From assembly GCA_964475135.1 (NCBI GenBank), contig CAYYWL010000014.1, forward strand, positions 1 to 43,462: DNA of 43,462 nt. Direction: 5' to 3'. The notes under the pieces are model-generated. The model was not told where the DNA came from. It saw only the letters and a program-made list of their open reading frames with translations, and did no database searches. The DNA is from TMED14 sp964475135 (lineage in GTDB: Bacteria; Bacteroidota; Bacteroidia; Flavobacteriales; Schleiferiaceae). Each line of letters opens with the position of its first letter. Position 1 is the first letter of the stretch. Shown piece by piece: positions 31,210 to 39,052 of this stretch. A program made the translations under genes and the position numbers.

Positions 31210-32190
31210 ATGCCTATGTTGTCTCGTGAACTCAAAGCCGGCCTCGTGGTCCTAATTGCAGGGCTGGTACTCTACTTCGGAATCTCATACCTCAAAAACA
31301 GCAACTTGTTTAAGGAGGGGATCACGCTGTACTCCGTGTACGACAAGGTCGAGGGCATCATGGGCTCTCAGCCCGTAACCATTAACGGCCTGGCCGTTGG
31401 ACGTATCGAAGATATCTACTTTCACCCCGACCAGTCTGGACGTGTGGTGGTCGCAATGACCATCAACTCGGACTACCCAATTACGGTGACCACCTTGGCC
31501 CAGATTAAGTCAAGTGACCTTTTGGGTGCCAAAGAAATTTCGCTCGAAATCGGACCCGGAAGCGTACTCGTTGAAGACGGCGACACCTTGCGCAGCGCGA
31601 TCGAAGAGTCCCTTGGCGACGCGATCAACAAAGAGGTGCTGCCGGTCAAAATCAAGACCGAGAAGCTCATCGCTTCGCTTGATACCGCAATTCAAATTCT
31701 CACCGGATTTTTGAAGGGCGGAGTTGAAAACGACTTCCGTTCATCGTTCAGCAACGTCAACCAGTCGCTGATTCACCTCAACGAAATCACCACCGAACTT
31801 TCAACCTACATGGTCGAAAACCGCGAATCGCTCGGCCGTGCCACGCAAAACTTCGAGCGCCTTTCAAAGTCACTCGCCGACAACCGCGACGAACTCGAGC
31901 GCGTGTTCGAAAACGTGGCCAACATTTCAGATTCACTCGGCAAGGCCAACGTCGGCCAAACGATGCTTGCGCTCGAGCGCACCTCAAAGAACCTCGACAT
32001 AGTCACCGGCCGCATAGCCAACGGTGAAGGAACCCTTGGCAAGCTCAGCGCCCAAGATTCGCTCTACAACCAGATTGACAAAACCGTGCAGTCGCTCGAC
32101 CGACTGCTTCTTGATTTGCGCTACCACCCAGAGCGCTATGTTCGACTGTCGGTGTTTGGTCGCCGACCTAGCCGTGTTGAAGAAGAATGA
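31210..32190 (+). CDS. MCE family (MlaD-like) lipid transport protein
   Basis: 326 residues. One N-terminal membrane anchor (AGLVVLIAGLVLYFGISYL), then a single MCE domain at about 37-115 (VYDKVEGIMGSQPVTINGLA, GRIEDIYFHPDQSGRVVVAM). The rest is mostly helical, with long coiled-coil-like stretches rich in Asn/Leu/Glu. MlaD-type proteins form hexameric rings that carry phospholipids between the two membranes. The matching permease and ATPase (MlaE/MlaF) are not next to it; in Bacteroidota they are often elsewhere. Overlaps the next gene by 4 bp (ATGA). Confidence 0.92.
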   Translation: MPMLSRELKAGLVVLIAGLVLYFGISYLKNSNLFKEGITLYSVYDKVEGIMGSQPVTINGLAVGRIEDIYFHPDQSGRVVVAMTINSDYPITVTTLAQIKSSDLLGAKEISLEIGPGSVLVEDGDTLRSAIEESLGDAINKEVLPVKIKTEKLIASLDTAIQILTGFLKGGVENDFRSSFSNVNQSLIHLNEITTELSTYMVENRESLGRATQNFERLSKSLADNRDELERVFENVANISDSLGKANVGQTMLALERTSKNLDIVTGRIANGEGTLGKLSAQDSLYNQIDKTVQSLDRLLLDLRYHPERYVRLSVFGRRPSRVEEE

Positions 32191-33473
32191 TATCTAGCCT
32201 CATTTTTACGGCCGTTCTCGCCGCAGGCGTCGCCGGCTTTACCTACCAAGTTCGCCGACTCCGCCGCGGCTTGGCCCTCGCCCGACCCTCAGGCCGCCAC
32301 GACCGCAAGTCAGAGCGCTGGTCCACCATGGCCCGGGTCGCACTTGGCCAAGGAAAGATGGGCCCTCGACCCCTCGCCGCCGCCATGCACCTCATCGTCT
32401 ACGTGGGGTTTGTACTCATCAACATCGAAGTCCTCGAAATCATTTTGGACGGCATCTTGGGCACCCACCGGCTGCTTCGCGAGCCGTTGGGCGGCCTCTA
32501 CGACGGCCTCATGAACTTCTTTGAGGTCCTCGGATTTTTGGTCATCGTGGCCTGCGTGGTGTTCTTGGCCCGCCGGCTCGGCTCAGGCCCCGACCGCCTC
32601 AAGCACCCCGACCTCGCCGGCTGGCCCCAGCGCGACGCCGTGAACATCTTGGTCATCGAAATTATCCTTATGTCCGCCCTGCTCCTAATGAATGCAGCAG
32701 AATTCCAGCAACTCGCAACAAGTAACCAGCAACTAGTTACTAGCCCCTGGCTAGTCAGCGGCCTCTTGCTCCCTCTGTTTGGCGGCTGGAGCGCATCCGC
32801 ACTGAGCGCCTTTGCCACGAGCATGTGGTGGCTGCACTTCGTGGGCATTCTGGCGTTCTTGAACTACCTGCCCAAGAGCAAGCACTTCCACATCATCTTG
32901 GCCTTTCCCAACGTGTGGTACAGCAAGTTGGCTCCGCGCGGACAAATCCCTGCCATGGAATCGGTTACGACCGAAATCAAGGCGATGATGGACCCGAGCT
33001 TTGTGCCTGACCCCAACGCGGTTCCGCCCGCGCGCTTCGGAGCCAAAGACGTGCACGACCTGCACTTTGCCAACCTGCTCAACGCCTACAGCTGCACTGA
33101 GTGCGGACGCTGCACCAGCGAATGCCCCGCCAACCAGACCGGTAAAAAACTATCGCCCCGCCGCATCATGATGGCGACGCGCGACCGCGTCGAAGAGGTG
33201 CTGGCCGGAGGCGATTCCGCCACCCAAAAAACCTTGCTCGACGACTGGATTACCCGCGAAGAGCTGTGGGCATGCACCACCTGCAACGCGTGCGTGGAAG
33301 CCTGCCCCGTCAACATCGACCCCCTTGATGTCATCCTGCAGATGCGCCAGTATCTGGTAATGGAAGAATCCGCCGCCCCGTCTACGGTCAACGTAGCGAT
33401 GGGAAACATTGAAAACAATGCGGCTCCGTGGGCCTACCCACAGGCTGACCGCGGCAATTGGATTAATTCATGA
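32187..33473 (+). CDS. membrane Fe-S protein, HdrC/DsrM/GlpC-like
   Basis: 428 residues. The first ~260 residues hold about five or six membrane segments, one reading AAAMHLIVYVGFVLINIEVL. The C-terminal part has two [4Fe-4S] ferredoxin motifs: CTECGRCTSECPANQTG near residue 305 and CTTCNACVEACPVNIDP near residue 365. The design resembles heterodisulfide reductase HdrC and the membrane DsrM/TmcC group. It should pass electrons between a quinone pool and the CCG-type partner at 33889; substrate unknown. Residues 173-186 (QQLATSNQQLVTS) come from a heptad repeat that has entered the gene in frame, in a loop between two membrane segments. Confidence 0.85.
   Translation: MISSLIFTAVLAAGVAGFTYQVRRLRRGLALARPSGRHDRKSERWSTMARVALGQGKMGPRPLAAAMHLIVYVGFVLINIEVLEIILDGILGTHRLLREPLGGLYDGLMNFFEVLGFLVIVACVVFLARRLGSGPDRLKHPDLAGWPQRDAVNILVIEIILMSALLLMNAAEFQQLATSNQQLVTSPWLVSGLLLPLFGGWSASALSAFATSMWWLHFVGILAFLNYLPKSKHFHIILAFPNVWYSKLAPRGQIPAMESVTTEIKAMMDPSFVPDPNAVPPARFGAKDVHDLHFANLLNAYSCTECGRCTSECPANQTGKKLSPRRIMMATRDRVEEVLAGGDSATQKTLLDDWITREELWACTTCNACVEACPVNIDPLDVILQMRQYLVMEESAAPSTVNVAMGNIENNAAPWAYPQADRGNWINS
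32705..32745. repeat. heptad repeat family, copy 2, inside a coding sequence
   Basis: CCAGCAACTCGCAACAAGTA then ACCAGCAACTAGTTACTAGC. It aligns with 35121-35161 at about 36 of 41 positions by eye. It keeps the reading frame of the surrounding Fe-S protein gene. Confidence 0.75.
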
Positions 33474-33892
33474 ACCATCTTCAGCAAACCGTCGTAAACG
33501 GAGAAGTGGTCAGCCCCGTGCTGCCCGAACACATCAAAAACTACCTTATCGACATTGACGGAACCGTCTGCGACGACATTCCGAACGAAGAGCCCGAGCG
33601 CATGGCGACCGCAAACGTCTACCCTGACGCGCTTGAAACGATTAAAACGTGGCACGCCGAAGGGCACATCATCACCTTTTTTACGAGCCGTACCGAAGAG
33701 CACCGGGCCGTGACCGAGGAATGGTTAGCCCGACACGGGTTTCCGTACCACGGACTGCTGATGGGCAAGCCCCGCGGCGGCAACTACCACTGGATTGACA
33801 ACCACATCGTGCGCGCGACGCGCTATACCGGAACCTTCAGTCCGTTGGTGAAGCGTCCGGCAACGATTGAAGTATTTAACGACCCCGAATGA
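33470..33892 (+). CDS. HAD-superfamily phosphatase-like protein
   Basis: 140 residues. Motif I is NYLIDIDGTVCDDIP (nucleophile and acid Asp); motif II is ITFFTSRTEEHRAV; the distal Lys/Asp motifs are in LLMGKPRGGNYHWIDNHIV. No cap domain is visible, so it is a small HAD that may act on phosphosugars or phosphoproteins. Related Bacteroidota proteins carry unhelpful names. It sits between the two Fe-S protein genes with ATGA overlaps on both sides, so all three should be co-translated. Its link to the electron-transfer pair is unexplained. Confidence 0.82.
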   Translation: MNHLQQTVVNGEVVSPVLPEHIKNYLIDIDGTVCDDIPNEEPERMATANVYPDALETIKTWHAEGHIITFFTSRTEEHRAVTEEWLARHGFPYHGLLMGKPRGGNYHWIDNHIVRATRYTGTFSPLVKRPATIEVFNDPE

Positions 33893-34674
33893 GCCTAAAC
33901 GTTCCTACGATGGCCGAGTTGGCCGCGCGCGGTGAAACCGCCGAAGTCCTTTTTTGGGTCGGCTGCGCCGGCAGCTTTGACGAGCGTGCCAAAAAGGTCA
34001 CCAAGGCTGTCGCCAAGCTTCTCAACCAGGCCGGAGTTTCGTTTGCCGTCCTTGGTGCCGAAGAGAGCTGCACCGGCGACCCCGCGCGCCGTGCCGGAAA
34101 CGAGTTCCTGTTTCAAATGCAGGCCCTGACCAACATCGAGTTGCTCAATGGGTACAGCGTTCAAAAAATTGTGGCGGCCTGCCCCCACTGCTTCAACACG
34201 CTTAAAAACGAATACCCTCAGCTGGGCGGAACCTACGAGGTCTTTCACCACAGCCAGTTCATCGAGCAGCTGCTGCGCGACGGACGTCTGCGCGTCGAGG
34301 GCGGAAGCTTCAAAGGCAAGCGCATCGTCTTTCACGACCCCTGCTACCTCGGCCGCGTGAACGGCGAGTACGAGGCGCCCCGTGCCCTGCTCGAAAAGCT
34401 TGATGCTGAAATCCACGAGATGAAGCGCAGCAAGAAAAACGGTTTCTGCTGCGGAGCCGGCGGCGCCCAAATTTTCAAGGAGCCCGAGGCCGGGAACGCC
34501 GAAGTACACCACGTGCGCGCCGAAGAGGCCATCGCAACTGGTGCAGACATCATCGCAGTCGGATGCCCGTTTTGCAAGCTCATGCTCACCGACGGCATCA
34601 CCCACCACGGCAAAGAAGGCCAGGTTCAGGTCCTCGACATCGCCGAGGCCATCGCCACGGCCAACGACCTTTAG
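33889..34674 (+). CDS. CCG-domain Fe-S protein, HdrB/GlpC-like
   Basis: 261 residues, soluble. Two cysteine-rich CCG-type domains. The first has LFWVGCAGSFDERA near residue 22, ESCTGDPARRAGNEF and VAACPHCFNTLKNEYP. The second has FHDPCYLGRVNGEYEAPR, GFCCGAGGAQIF and AVGCPFCKLMLTDGI. HdrB-type domains bind non-cubane Fe-S clusters and act on disulfides or quinones. It is the natural partner of the membrane Fe-S protein three genes back. No dehydrogenase flavoprotein is adjacent, so the donor is unknown. Confidence 0.9.
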   Translation: MSLNVPTMAELAARGETAEVLFWVGCAGSFDERAKKVTKAVAKLLNQAGVSFAVLGAEESCTGDPARRAGNEFLFQMQALTNIELLNGYSVQKIVAACPHCFNTLKNEYPQLGGTYEVFHHSQFIEQLLRDGRLRVEGGSFKGKRIVFHDPCYLGRVNGEYEAPRALLEKLDAEIHEMKRSKKNGFCCGAGGAQIFKEPEAGNAEVHHVRAEEAIATGADIIAVGCPFCKLMLTDGITHHGKEGQVQVLDIAEAIATANDL

Positions 34675-34677
34675 TCC

Positions 34678-35160
34678 ATGCCACTCGTCGACTGGAACGA
34701 TCTCCCTGCGGAATCGCGCTTTTGGTGCTTCGTGGCCGACCGACCTTGGACGGCCGACGAAGAGCTTCAACTCCGTGAGGGCCTTCAATCCCTTTGCGCC
34801 GGTTGGGCCGCCCACGGTGCCCCCGTGTTTGCCGGTTTCCAGCTCGTCGAACAGCGCGTCGTTGCGCTGGCCGCCGACGAAGCCCGCACCGCCGCCAGCG
34901 GATGCAGCATCGACAGCCGCATGGCAGCCCTACGCGCCCTCGGAGACCAGCTCGGCATCGACTGGCTCGGACGGATGCACGTCTACGTCGACCGCGGTCA
35001 AAGCTGGGAACGGCTCAAAATCAGCGAAGCCCGCCAGGCCCAAGGGCGCTTTATCGACAGCGTGGCTTCGACCAAAGGAGGCTGGAACCCGATCAGACCC
35101 ATCGAGGGCTCGTGGCTCAAGCCAGCAACTAGCAACGAGCAACCAGCTACTAGTTACTAG
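34678..35160 (+). CDS. conserved Bacteroidota protein, often mislabelled ABC transporter ATPase
   Basis: 160 residues. It matches the pattern of a small family that follows the Fe-S genes in many Bacteroidota: PAESRFWCFVADRPWTADEE, LCAGWAAHGAPVFAGFQLVE and the central SGCSIDSRMAALRALGDQLG. There is no Walker motif, so the common database name is wrong; function unknown. Family members usually end soon after a Ser-Trp pair; here SWLKPATSNEQPATSY follows, and the last ~14 codons and the stop come from a heptad repeat (35121-35168). It follows the CCG protein by 3 bp. Confidence 0.82.
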   Translation: MPLVDWNDLPAESRFWCFVADRPWTADEELQLREGLQSLCAGWAAHGAPVFAGFQLVEQRVVALAADEARTAASGCSIDSRMAALRALGDQLGIDWLGRMHVYVDRGQSWERLKISEARQAQGRFIDSVASTKGGWNPIRPIEGSWLKPATSNEQPATSY

Positions 35161-35168
35161 CTACTTGC
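35121..35168. repeat. heptad repeat family, copy 3, spanning convergent stop codons
   Basis: GCCAGCAACTAGCAACGAGC then AACCAGCTACTAGTTACTAG. It provides the stop of the 34678 gene (35158-35160) and of the Nudix gene (- strand, 35161-35163), which are adjacent with no bases between them. Confidence 0.75.
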
Positions 35169-35595
35169 GCTGCAAAAAGGCCTTTGTGGCCTCCTGCTCA
35201 ATCGAGTAGGTAAAAGGGACGTTCGCGAGTTCCGCCTTCGAAACCCACACCGCGCGCTCGCCATCCTCGTCGGGAACCTCCACCGTGCTGTGCGTCTCAA
35301 ACGCCATCGGCCCCAATGCCGAAACCCGGTAAAAGAAGCTAAAGACCTGCACCTCGGGGTCAAATGCCGACACTACGGGGAACTCGTTGAAGAAAACCAG
35401 GTCTTCGACCGCGACGTCCAGCTGAAGTTCCTCCTGAAACTCGCGCACAAGGGCTTCGCGAATGCCTTCGCCCCACTCGACCCCGCCGCCGGGGTACTTG
35501 ACGAGGGGTTTGCCGCGGAAGCGTTCGGCGCTCACCAGCACTCGCCCTTGGGCATCTTCTAAAAATCCGTACACGCGGACTGTGCGCTTGCTCAT
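35161..35595 (-). CDS. Nudix hydrolase
   Basis: 144 residues from ATG 35595. The Nudix box G-x5-E-x7-REUxEExGU is GVEWGEGIREALVREFQEE near residue 40, with the metal-binding glutamates intact. It hydrolyses a nucleoside diphosphate linked to another moiety; substrate unknown. ATG overlaps the mnmD stop by 3-4 bp. The stop lies in a heptad repeat. A longer reading into mnmD is not supported. Confidence 0.9.
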   Translation of the reverse strand: MSKRTVRVYGFLEDAQGRVLVSAERFRGKPLVKYPGGGVEWGEGIREALVREFQEELQLDVAVEDLVFFNEFPVVSAFDPEVQVFSFFYRVSALGPMAFETHSTVEVPDEDGERAVWVSKAELANVPFTYSIEQEATKAFLQRK

Positions 35596-36221
35596 GGGTT
35601 CAAAGTTCGCACGACGCGGAGCATTTCGCGCTTTCCGGGCGGCCCTTTGGGGCGATCCACATGCCAACCACGCGCTGCTAGGGCCCTGCGAACCACGCCT
35701 TGGGCGCAGTAGGTGACCCAAATTCCGCCAGGGACGAGCAGGTCGAGCCAGCGGTGCAGCATTGCTTCGGTCCAAAATTCGCGCTGCACGCCGGGGCCAA
35801 AGGCGTCGTAGTACACCAGGTCAAATTCCTCAGTCGGAAGCTGAGATTGAAGCGTGACGGGCTCCGTGTGCAGCGTCAACTCCGCCAACCAGGCCTGCTC
35901 GGTGGGCGACCAACCCATGCGGTCCGCATAAGCCTCGCGTTCGTCCTCTGGCAGCGGGTAGGCCTCCCAGGCTTCATAGTGCAAGTCAAGGCCTTCTTGA
36001 GCGGCCCAGCGGCGGGTGAGAATGGCGTTGAGTCCGGTTCCGAGGCCCATTTCGGCGACTCGTACGCGCGTGGCGTGGGGATGCGCGCTTCGCCACGAAA
36101 AAAACCCTTCGGAGCCAAAGACATGCTGGGCTTCGCGAAGGGCTCCGTAGCGGGAATGAAATTCAGCCCCAAATTCGGGGTGAACCGCGGACCACGAACC
36201 GTCAGCCGTGGCCGTGAGCAC
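35592..36221 (-). CDS. mnmD: tRNA 5-methylaminomethyl-2-thiouridine methyltransferase, MnmC N-domain type
   Basis: 209 residues from GTG 36221, whose G is also the last base of the upstream TAG. The family pattern is clear: TADGSWSAVHPEFGAEFHSR and YGALREAQHVF at the start, the SAM motif VRVAEMGLGTGLNAIL, then FDLVYYDAFGPGVQREFWTE and WVTYCAQGVVRRAL near the end. This is the stand-alone methyltransferase half of MnmC, which makes mnm5(s2)U at tRNA position 34. The oxidoreductase half is not adjacent. Part of a - strand unit with the Nudix gene. Confidence 0.9.
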   Translation of the reverse strand: MLTATADGSWSAVHPEFGAEFHSRYGALREAQHVFGSEGFFSWRSAHPHATRVRVAEMGLGTGLNAILTRRWAAQEGLDLHYEAWEAYPLPEDEREAYADRMGWSPTEQAWLAELTLHTEPVTLQSQLPTEEFDLVYYDAFGPGVQREFWTEAMLHRWLDLLVPGGIWVTYCAQGVVRRALAARGWHVDRPKGPPGKREMLRVVRTLNP

Positions 36222-36667
36222 TACTGCTCGACTTTGATTCCGCGGATGCGGTCCAACGGACCAGGGCAGTGCTGCTGGTGGCACGATTCGCAGGTGGCAA
36301 TCACCGTGTTGAACGCTTCAATTTGCGCTTCACGGTTGCCTTGCTCGCGCAGCGCGTCCGCCAAAGCATCCAGATTGCTGAGGTAGGCCTCGGCAAAACC
36401 CGGAAAGCTTTCTTTGATCTCCTCTGGCTTGGTAGGCTCTGCCGTTTTGATGGGCTCGTGCGCCGCGCGAAGGGATTCGACGTCTGCCAGAGTCAATGTA
36501 CCGGCCTGGGCCTTTGCTTTGAGTGACTCCATGTCGGCCGTCATTTCGCGCATCGTCGCAGCGAGCGCACTGGGCTCAACCACCCGAGGGCTGCGCTTCG
36601 GCTGAGACGGCTCTTGCTGGCAAGCCACCAGAGCAATTAGTAGACCGACCGCGGCAAACTTATTCAT
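36221..36667 (-). CDS. lipoprotein with a single haem-binding CxxCH motif
   Basis: 148 residues from ATG 36667. Lipoprotein signal MNKFAAVGLLIALVAC with Cys in the lipobox. A mostly helical middle is followed by the C-terminal IATCESCHQQHCPGPLDRIR, a CxxCH c-type haem site like that of cytochrome c'-like proteins of Bacteroidota. Probably periplasmic and membrane-anchored. Its start overlaps the DUF4920 stop by 8 bp. Redox partner unknown. Confidence 0.82.
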   Translation of the reverse strand: MNKFAAVGLLIALVACQQEPSQPKRSPRVVEPSALAATMREMTADMESLKAKAQAGTLTLADVESLRAAHEPIKTAEPTKPEEIKESFPGFAEAYLSNLDALADALREQGNREAQIEAFNTVIATCESCHQQHCPGPLDRIRGIKVEQ

Positions 36668-37202
36668 GGTCGTGGCCCACGTGGTCGTGGCCGGTTTCTT
36701 CAGTTGCCGCTTCGCCCGCAACCGCTTCTTTTTGCGGAAGCGCGACTCCCGACGCCATTACCGTAAGACGAACCTGAGGCTTCGTGATCGCAGCGACTAC
36801 GCTGTCGGGCTCGTTGGCGTCGCGCGCCTGCTCCTGCAGCCACTCGATGCTCAACTCCTGCTTCTTCACTGCTCCACCGATCGTGGCCATCTCGCCGCTG
36901 GCGTCCATCGGAACAAAAAATCCGTAGTCCTTAAAGCGCACGAGCGCAGTCGTCGTTGAATCCAACTGCACTTCCATCCAGCAACCCTTCGTCTGGCACA
37001 CCGCCTGAATGGGCGCTTCAAACGTGACCCAGATGGAATCACTGGTTTCCAGCTGCTTGAGCACCTCTGCGCCGGTCAAAACGGGGGTTCCGATCGCGGC
37101 GGAATCACCAAAGTAGTCGTACACCACGACCTCTTCGGCCGGAGTTTGAGTACACGAAACAAGCAGCACGGCAGCTGCGGCAAAAGCAATAATTGAACGC
37201 AT
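36660..37202 (-). CDS. DUF4920 lipoprotein
   Basis: 180 residues from ATG 37202. Lipobox in FAAAAVLLVSC. The DUF4920 core includes VCQTKGCWMEVQLDS and LVRFKDYGFFVPMDASGE, with a conserved Lys-Gly-Cys-Trp. The tail HDHVGHDHE is His-rich and could bind metal. Family function unknown. A TATTTTTG box at 37222-37229 lies 19 nt before the ATG and is 2 bp from the divergent ilvE box. First gene of the - strand unit to the Nudix gene. Confidence 0.87.
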   Translation of the reverse strand: MRSIIAFAAAAVLLVSCTQTPAEEVVVYDYFGDSAAIGTPVLTGAEVLKQLETSDSIWVTFEAPIQAVCQTKGCWMEVQLDSTTTALVRFKDYGFFVPMDASGEMATIGGAVKKQELSIEWLQEQARDANEPDSVVAAITKPQVRLTVMASGVALPQKEAVAGEAATEETGHDHVGHDHE

Positions 37203-37221
37203 GATAAACGGTTTTACCCTG

Positions 37222-37229
37222 CAAAAATA
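37222..37229 (-). promoter_or_regulatory. -7 box of the DUF4920 unit
   Basis: TATTTTTG on the - strand. Separated by 2 bp from the + strand ilvE box. Confidence 0.65.
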
Positions 37230-37231
37230 CG

Positions 37232-37239
37232 TACCTTTG
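37232..37239 (+). promoter_or_regulatory. -7 box of ilvE
   Basis: TACCTTTG, 42 nt before the ilvE ATG. Overlapping divergent promoter with the DUF4920 unit. Confidence 0.65.
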
Positions 37240-37281
37240 CGGCGCTTTGGCGCGGACGTCAAGCACAACCCTTTATTGCCC

Positions 37282-38331
37282 ATGAAGATTATCCGCACCA
37301 CCCAATCCCGCCTCAGTCAAGTTGACTTTGCAAACCTCGGTTTCGGTTCGGGATTGGCTGACCACGCCTTTTACGCTGAATTCGTCAACGGAAGTTGGGA
37401 CGAAGGCCGCATTGAACCCTACGGCCCCCTCAAGCAGGGCCTCGCCCTACACGCCCTACACTACGGTCAGGCGGTATTCGAAGGCCAGAAGGCCTACCGT
37501 CAGGCTGACGGCGGAATCGCTGTCTTCCGCCCCCGCGACAACGCCAAGCGCCTCAACCGCAGCGGTTCGCGCATGATGATTCCCGAGCTCCCCGAGGACC
37601 TATTCATCAACGGCCTCGACGCCCTGATTGCGGTGGACCAAGAATGGGTTCCGCGCGGCGCCAATGAATCGCTCTACCTGCGCCCGTTCTTGTTTGGCAG
37701 CAGTGAGTTCATCACCGCCCGCCCCTCTGAAGAGTACACCTTTGGTATCGTGACTAGCCCCTCAGGCGAGCTCTACACCAAGCCCGTACGCGTCAAAGTT
37801 GAGCGCCAGTTTACCCGCGCCACTTCGGGCGGAGTCGGATTCGCTAAAGCCGCCGGTAACTACGGCGGAGCCTTCTTGGCAACCCGCGAGGCGGTCAAGC
37901 AGGGCTACCAGCAAGTTCTGTGGACCGACCACCACAACCACGAGTACTTTGAAGAGGCCGGAACCATGAACGTCGCCTTTGTCGTGCGCGGAACCCTCAT
38001 CACCCCCGCCCTCAGCGACCGCATCCTTGCAGGCATCACCCGTGATTCCATCCTCACGCTCTGCCGTGAGTGGGGAATCCCCGTCGAGGAGCGCCCCATC
38101 TCTGTGGCCGAAATCGTCGACGCCGCCAAAGCCGGAGAGCTCAACGAGGCATTCGGAATGGGTACCGCCGCGGTGGTTAGCCCCATCGAAGCTTTCGGAA
38201 TGGAGGATCAACTCAACCACGTTCCCGTACCCACCGACGGCATCGCCGCCCGCGTACGCGCGGCTCTGGCCGACATCCGCTACGGACGCGCTGAAGACCG
38301 CCACGGCTGGATGCACCACATCAAGCTGTAG
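37282..38331 (+). CDS. ilvE: branched-chain amino acid aminotransferase
   Basis: 349 residues. Fold type IV PLP enzyme, type II BCAT by length. Motifs: GLALHALHYGQAVFEGQKAY, FRPRDNAKRLNRSGSRM, YLRPFLFGSSEFI, the PLP lysine in GVGFAKAAGNYGGAF, and FEEAGTMNVAFVV. It makes Leu, Ile and Val from their 2-oxoacids and also degrades them, which would feed the 2-oxoacid dehydrogenase in this window. The ATG at 37282 follows a ~37-nt leader from TACCTTTG. Confidence 0.95.
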   Translation: MKIIRTTQSRLSQVDFANLGFGSGLADHAFYAEFVNGSWDEGRIEPYGPLKQGLALHALHYGQAVFEGQKAYRQADGGIAVFRPRDNAKRLNRSGSRMMIPELPEDLFINGLDALIAVDQEWVPRGANESLYLRPFLFGSSEFITARPSEEYTFGIVTSPSGELYTKPVRVKVERQFTRATSGGVGFAKAAGNYGGAFLATREAVKQGYQQVLWTDHHNHEYFEEAGTMNVAFVVRGTLITPALSDRILAGITRDSILTLCREWGIPVEERPISVAEIVDAAKAGELNEAFGMGTAAVVSPIEAFGMEDQLNHVPVPTDGIAARVRAALADIRYGRAEDRHGWMHHIKL

Positions 38332-38433
38332 TTAGCAAGGTTGACTGAGATTGGCTCGTTAGCTTTTTTGTACGGAATTGAAGTCCAATCACAAAAAAGA
38401 ACAAGAAGCTATAGAGCCAACCTCGCCAACAAG
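38332..38433. repeat. inverted pair of GGTTGGC-family repeats between convergent genes
   Basis: One copy (38334-38370, + strand) follows ilvE and ends GGCTCGTTAGCTTTTTTG. The other (about 38392-38433, - strand) follows the 38434 gene and ends GGCTCTATAGCTTCTTG. Together they can pair into one imperfect stem with a T-run on each strand, so it may act as a bidirectional terminator. Confidence 0.65.
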
Positions 38434-39012
38434 CTACATCCCCAGCCTCTTCTGCACCATCACCTCTACCGCCTGGCAAAGGGTGAGCGGGTCTTGGGCA
38501 CGCCATGACGTGGCTCTGAATCGTGGGCCTGACCAGATGTAGCGTCCGAGGCGTGCACGAGCGACTTCGTCGGCGACGTGATCGCGAAAGTTGAGGCCGA
38601 CAATCCATCCCCCCTCTTCTTCGACTTCTTCGGCCCATTCGGCATAGTAGTCGGGGTCTTCAGCGTGAAAATTGAGCAGGTTGTCGCCCACGAGGACAAA
38701 GCGCACAATGCCTTCGGCCAGGAGCGGATCCGCCACGCGGCGCTTGAATTCCATCACGTCGTTGTGCAGGGCATCGTTCCATTCTCCGAGCAGTTCAATG
38801 ACCGCACAACCCTCAGCGTAGTCGACAAAGAGCACCTTGAGAAACAAGGTTTCGCAGCCAATATCGTCCCAGTCGGGGTGAATGACAAAGTCGTACATCT
38901 GGTGGTAGGCTCCGTTCACCGGGGCGCCCTGGTCGAGAAAAAACGGACTGCGCGGATCGTCCGCCGCGATGTATCGAGTGCGCCAGGCGCTGTGGGGTTG
39001 GAGCGAATGCAT
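38434..39012 (-). CDS. conserved Bacteroidota protein of unknown function
   Basis: 192 residues from ATG 39012. Acidic and aromatic-rich: FVIHPDWDDIGCETLFLKVL, AVIELLGEWNDALHNDVMEF, FVLVGDNLLNFHAEDPDYYA and GWIVGLNFRDHV. The pattern recalls short uncharacterised proteins of Bacteroidota. No signal peptide, membrane segment or catalytic motif is seen, so it is probably a soluble cytoplasmic protein. It ends in a GGTTGGC repeat facing ilvE and is divergent from the 39053 gene. Confidence 0.75.
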   Translation of the reverse strand: MHSLQPHSAWRTRYIAADDPRSPFFLDQGAPVNGAYHQMYDFVIHPDWDDIGCETLFLKVLFVDYAEGCAVIELLGEWNDALHNDVMEFKRRVADPLLAEGIVRFVLVGDNLLNFHAEDPDYYAEWAEEVEEEGGWIVGLNFRDHVADEVARARLGRYIWSGPRFRATSWRAQDPLTLCQAVEVMVQKRLGM

Positions 39013-39052
39013 GTCCGTGTGAACTGAGGCGCTAAGATCGCGTTGAGAAGGT

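Noticed and set aside
34678..35160. ABC transporter ATPase
   Set aside because: Databases often use that name for this family, but no Walker A, signature or Walker B motif is present.
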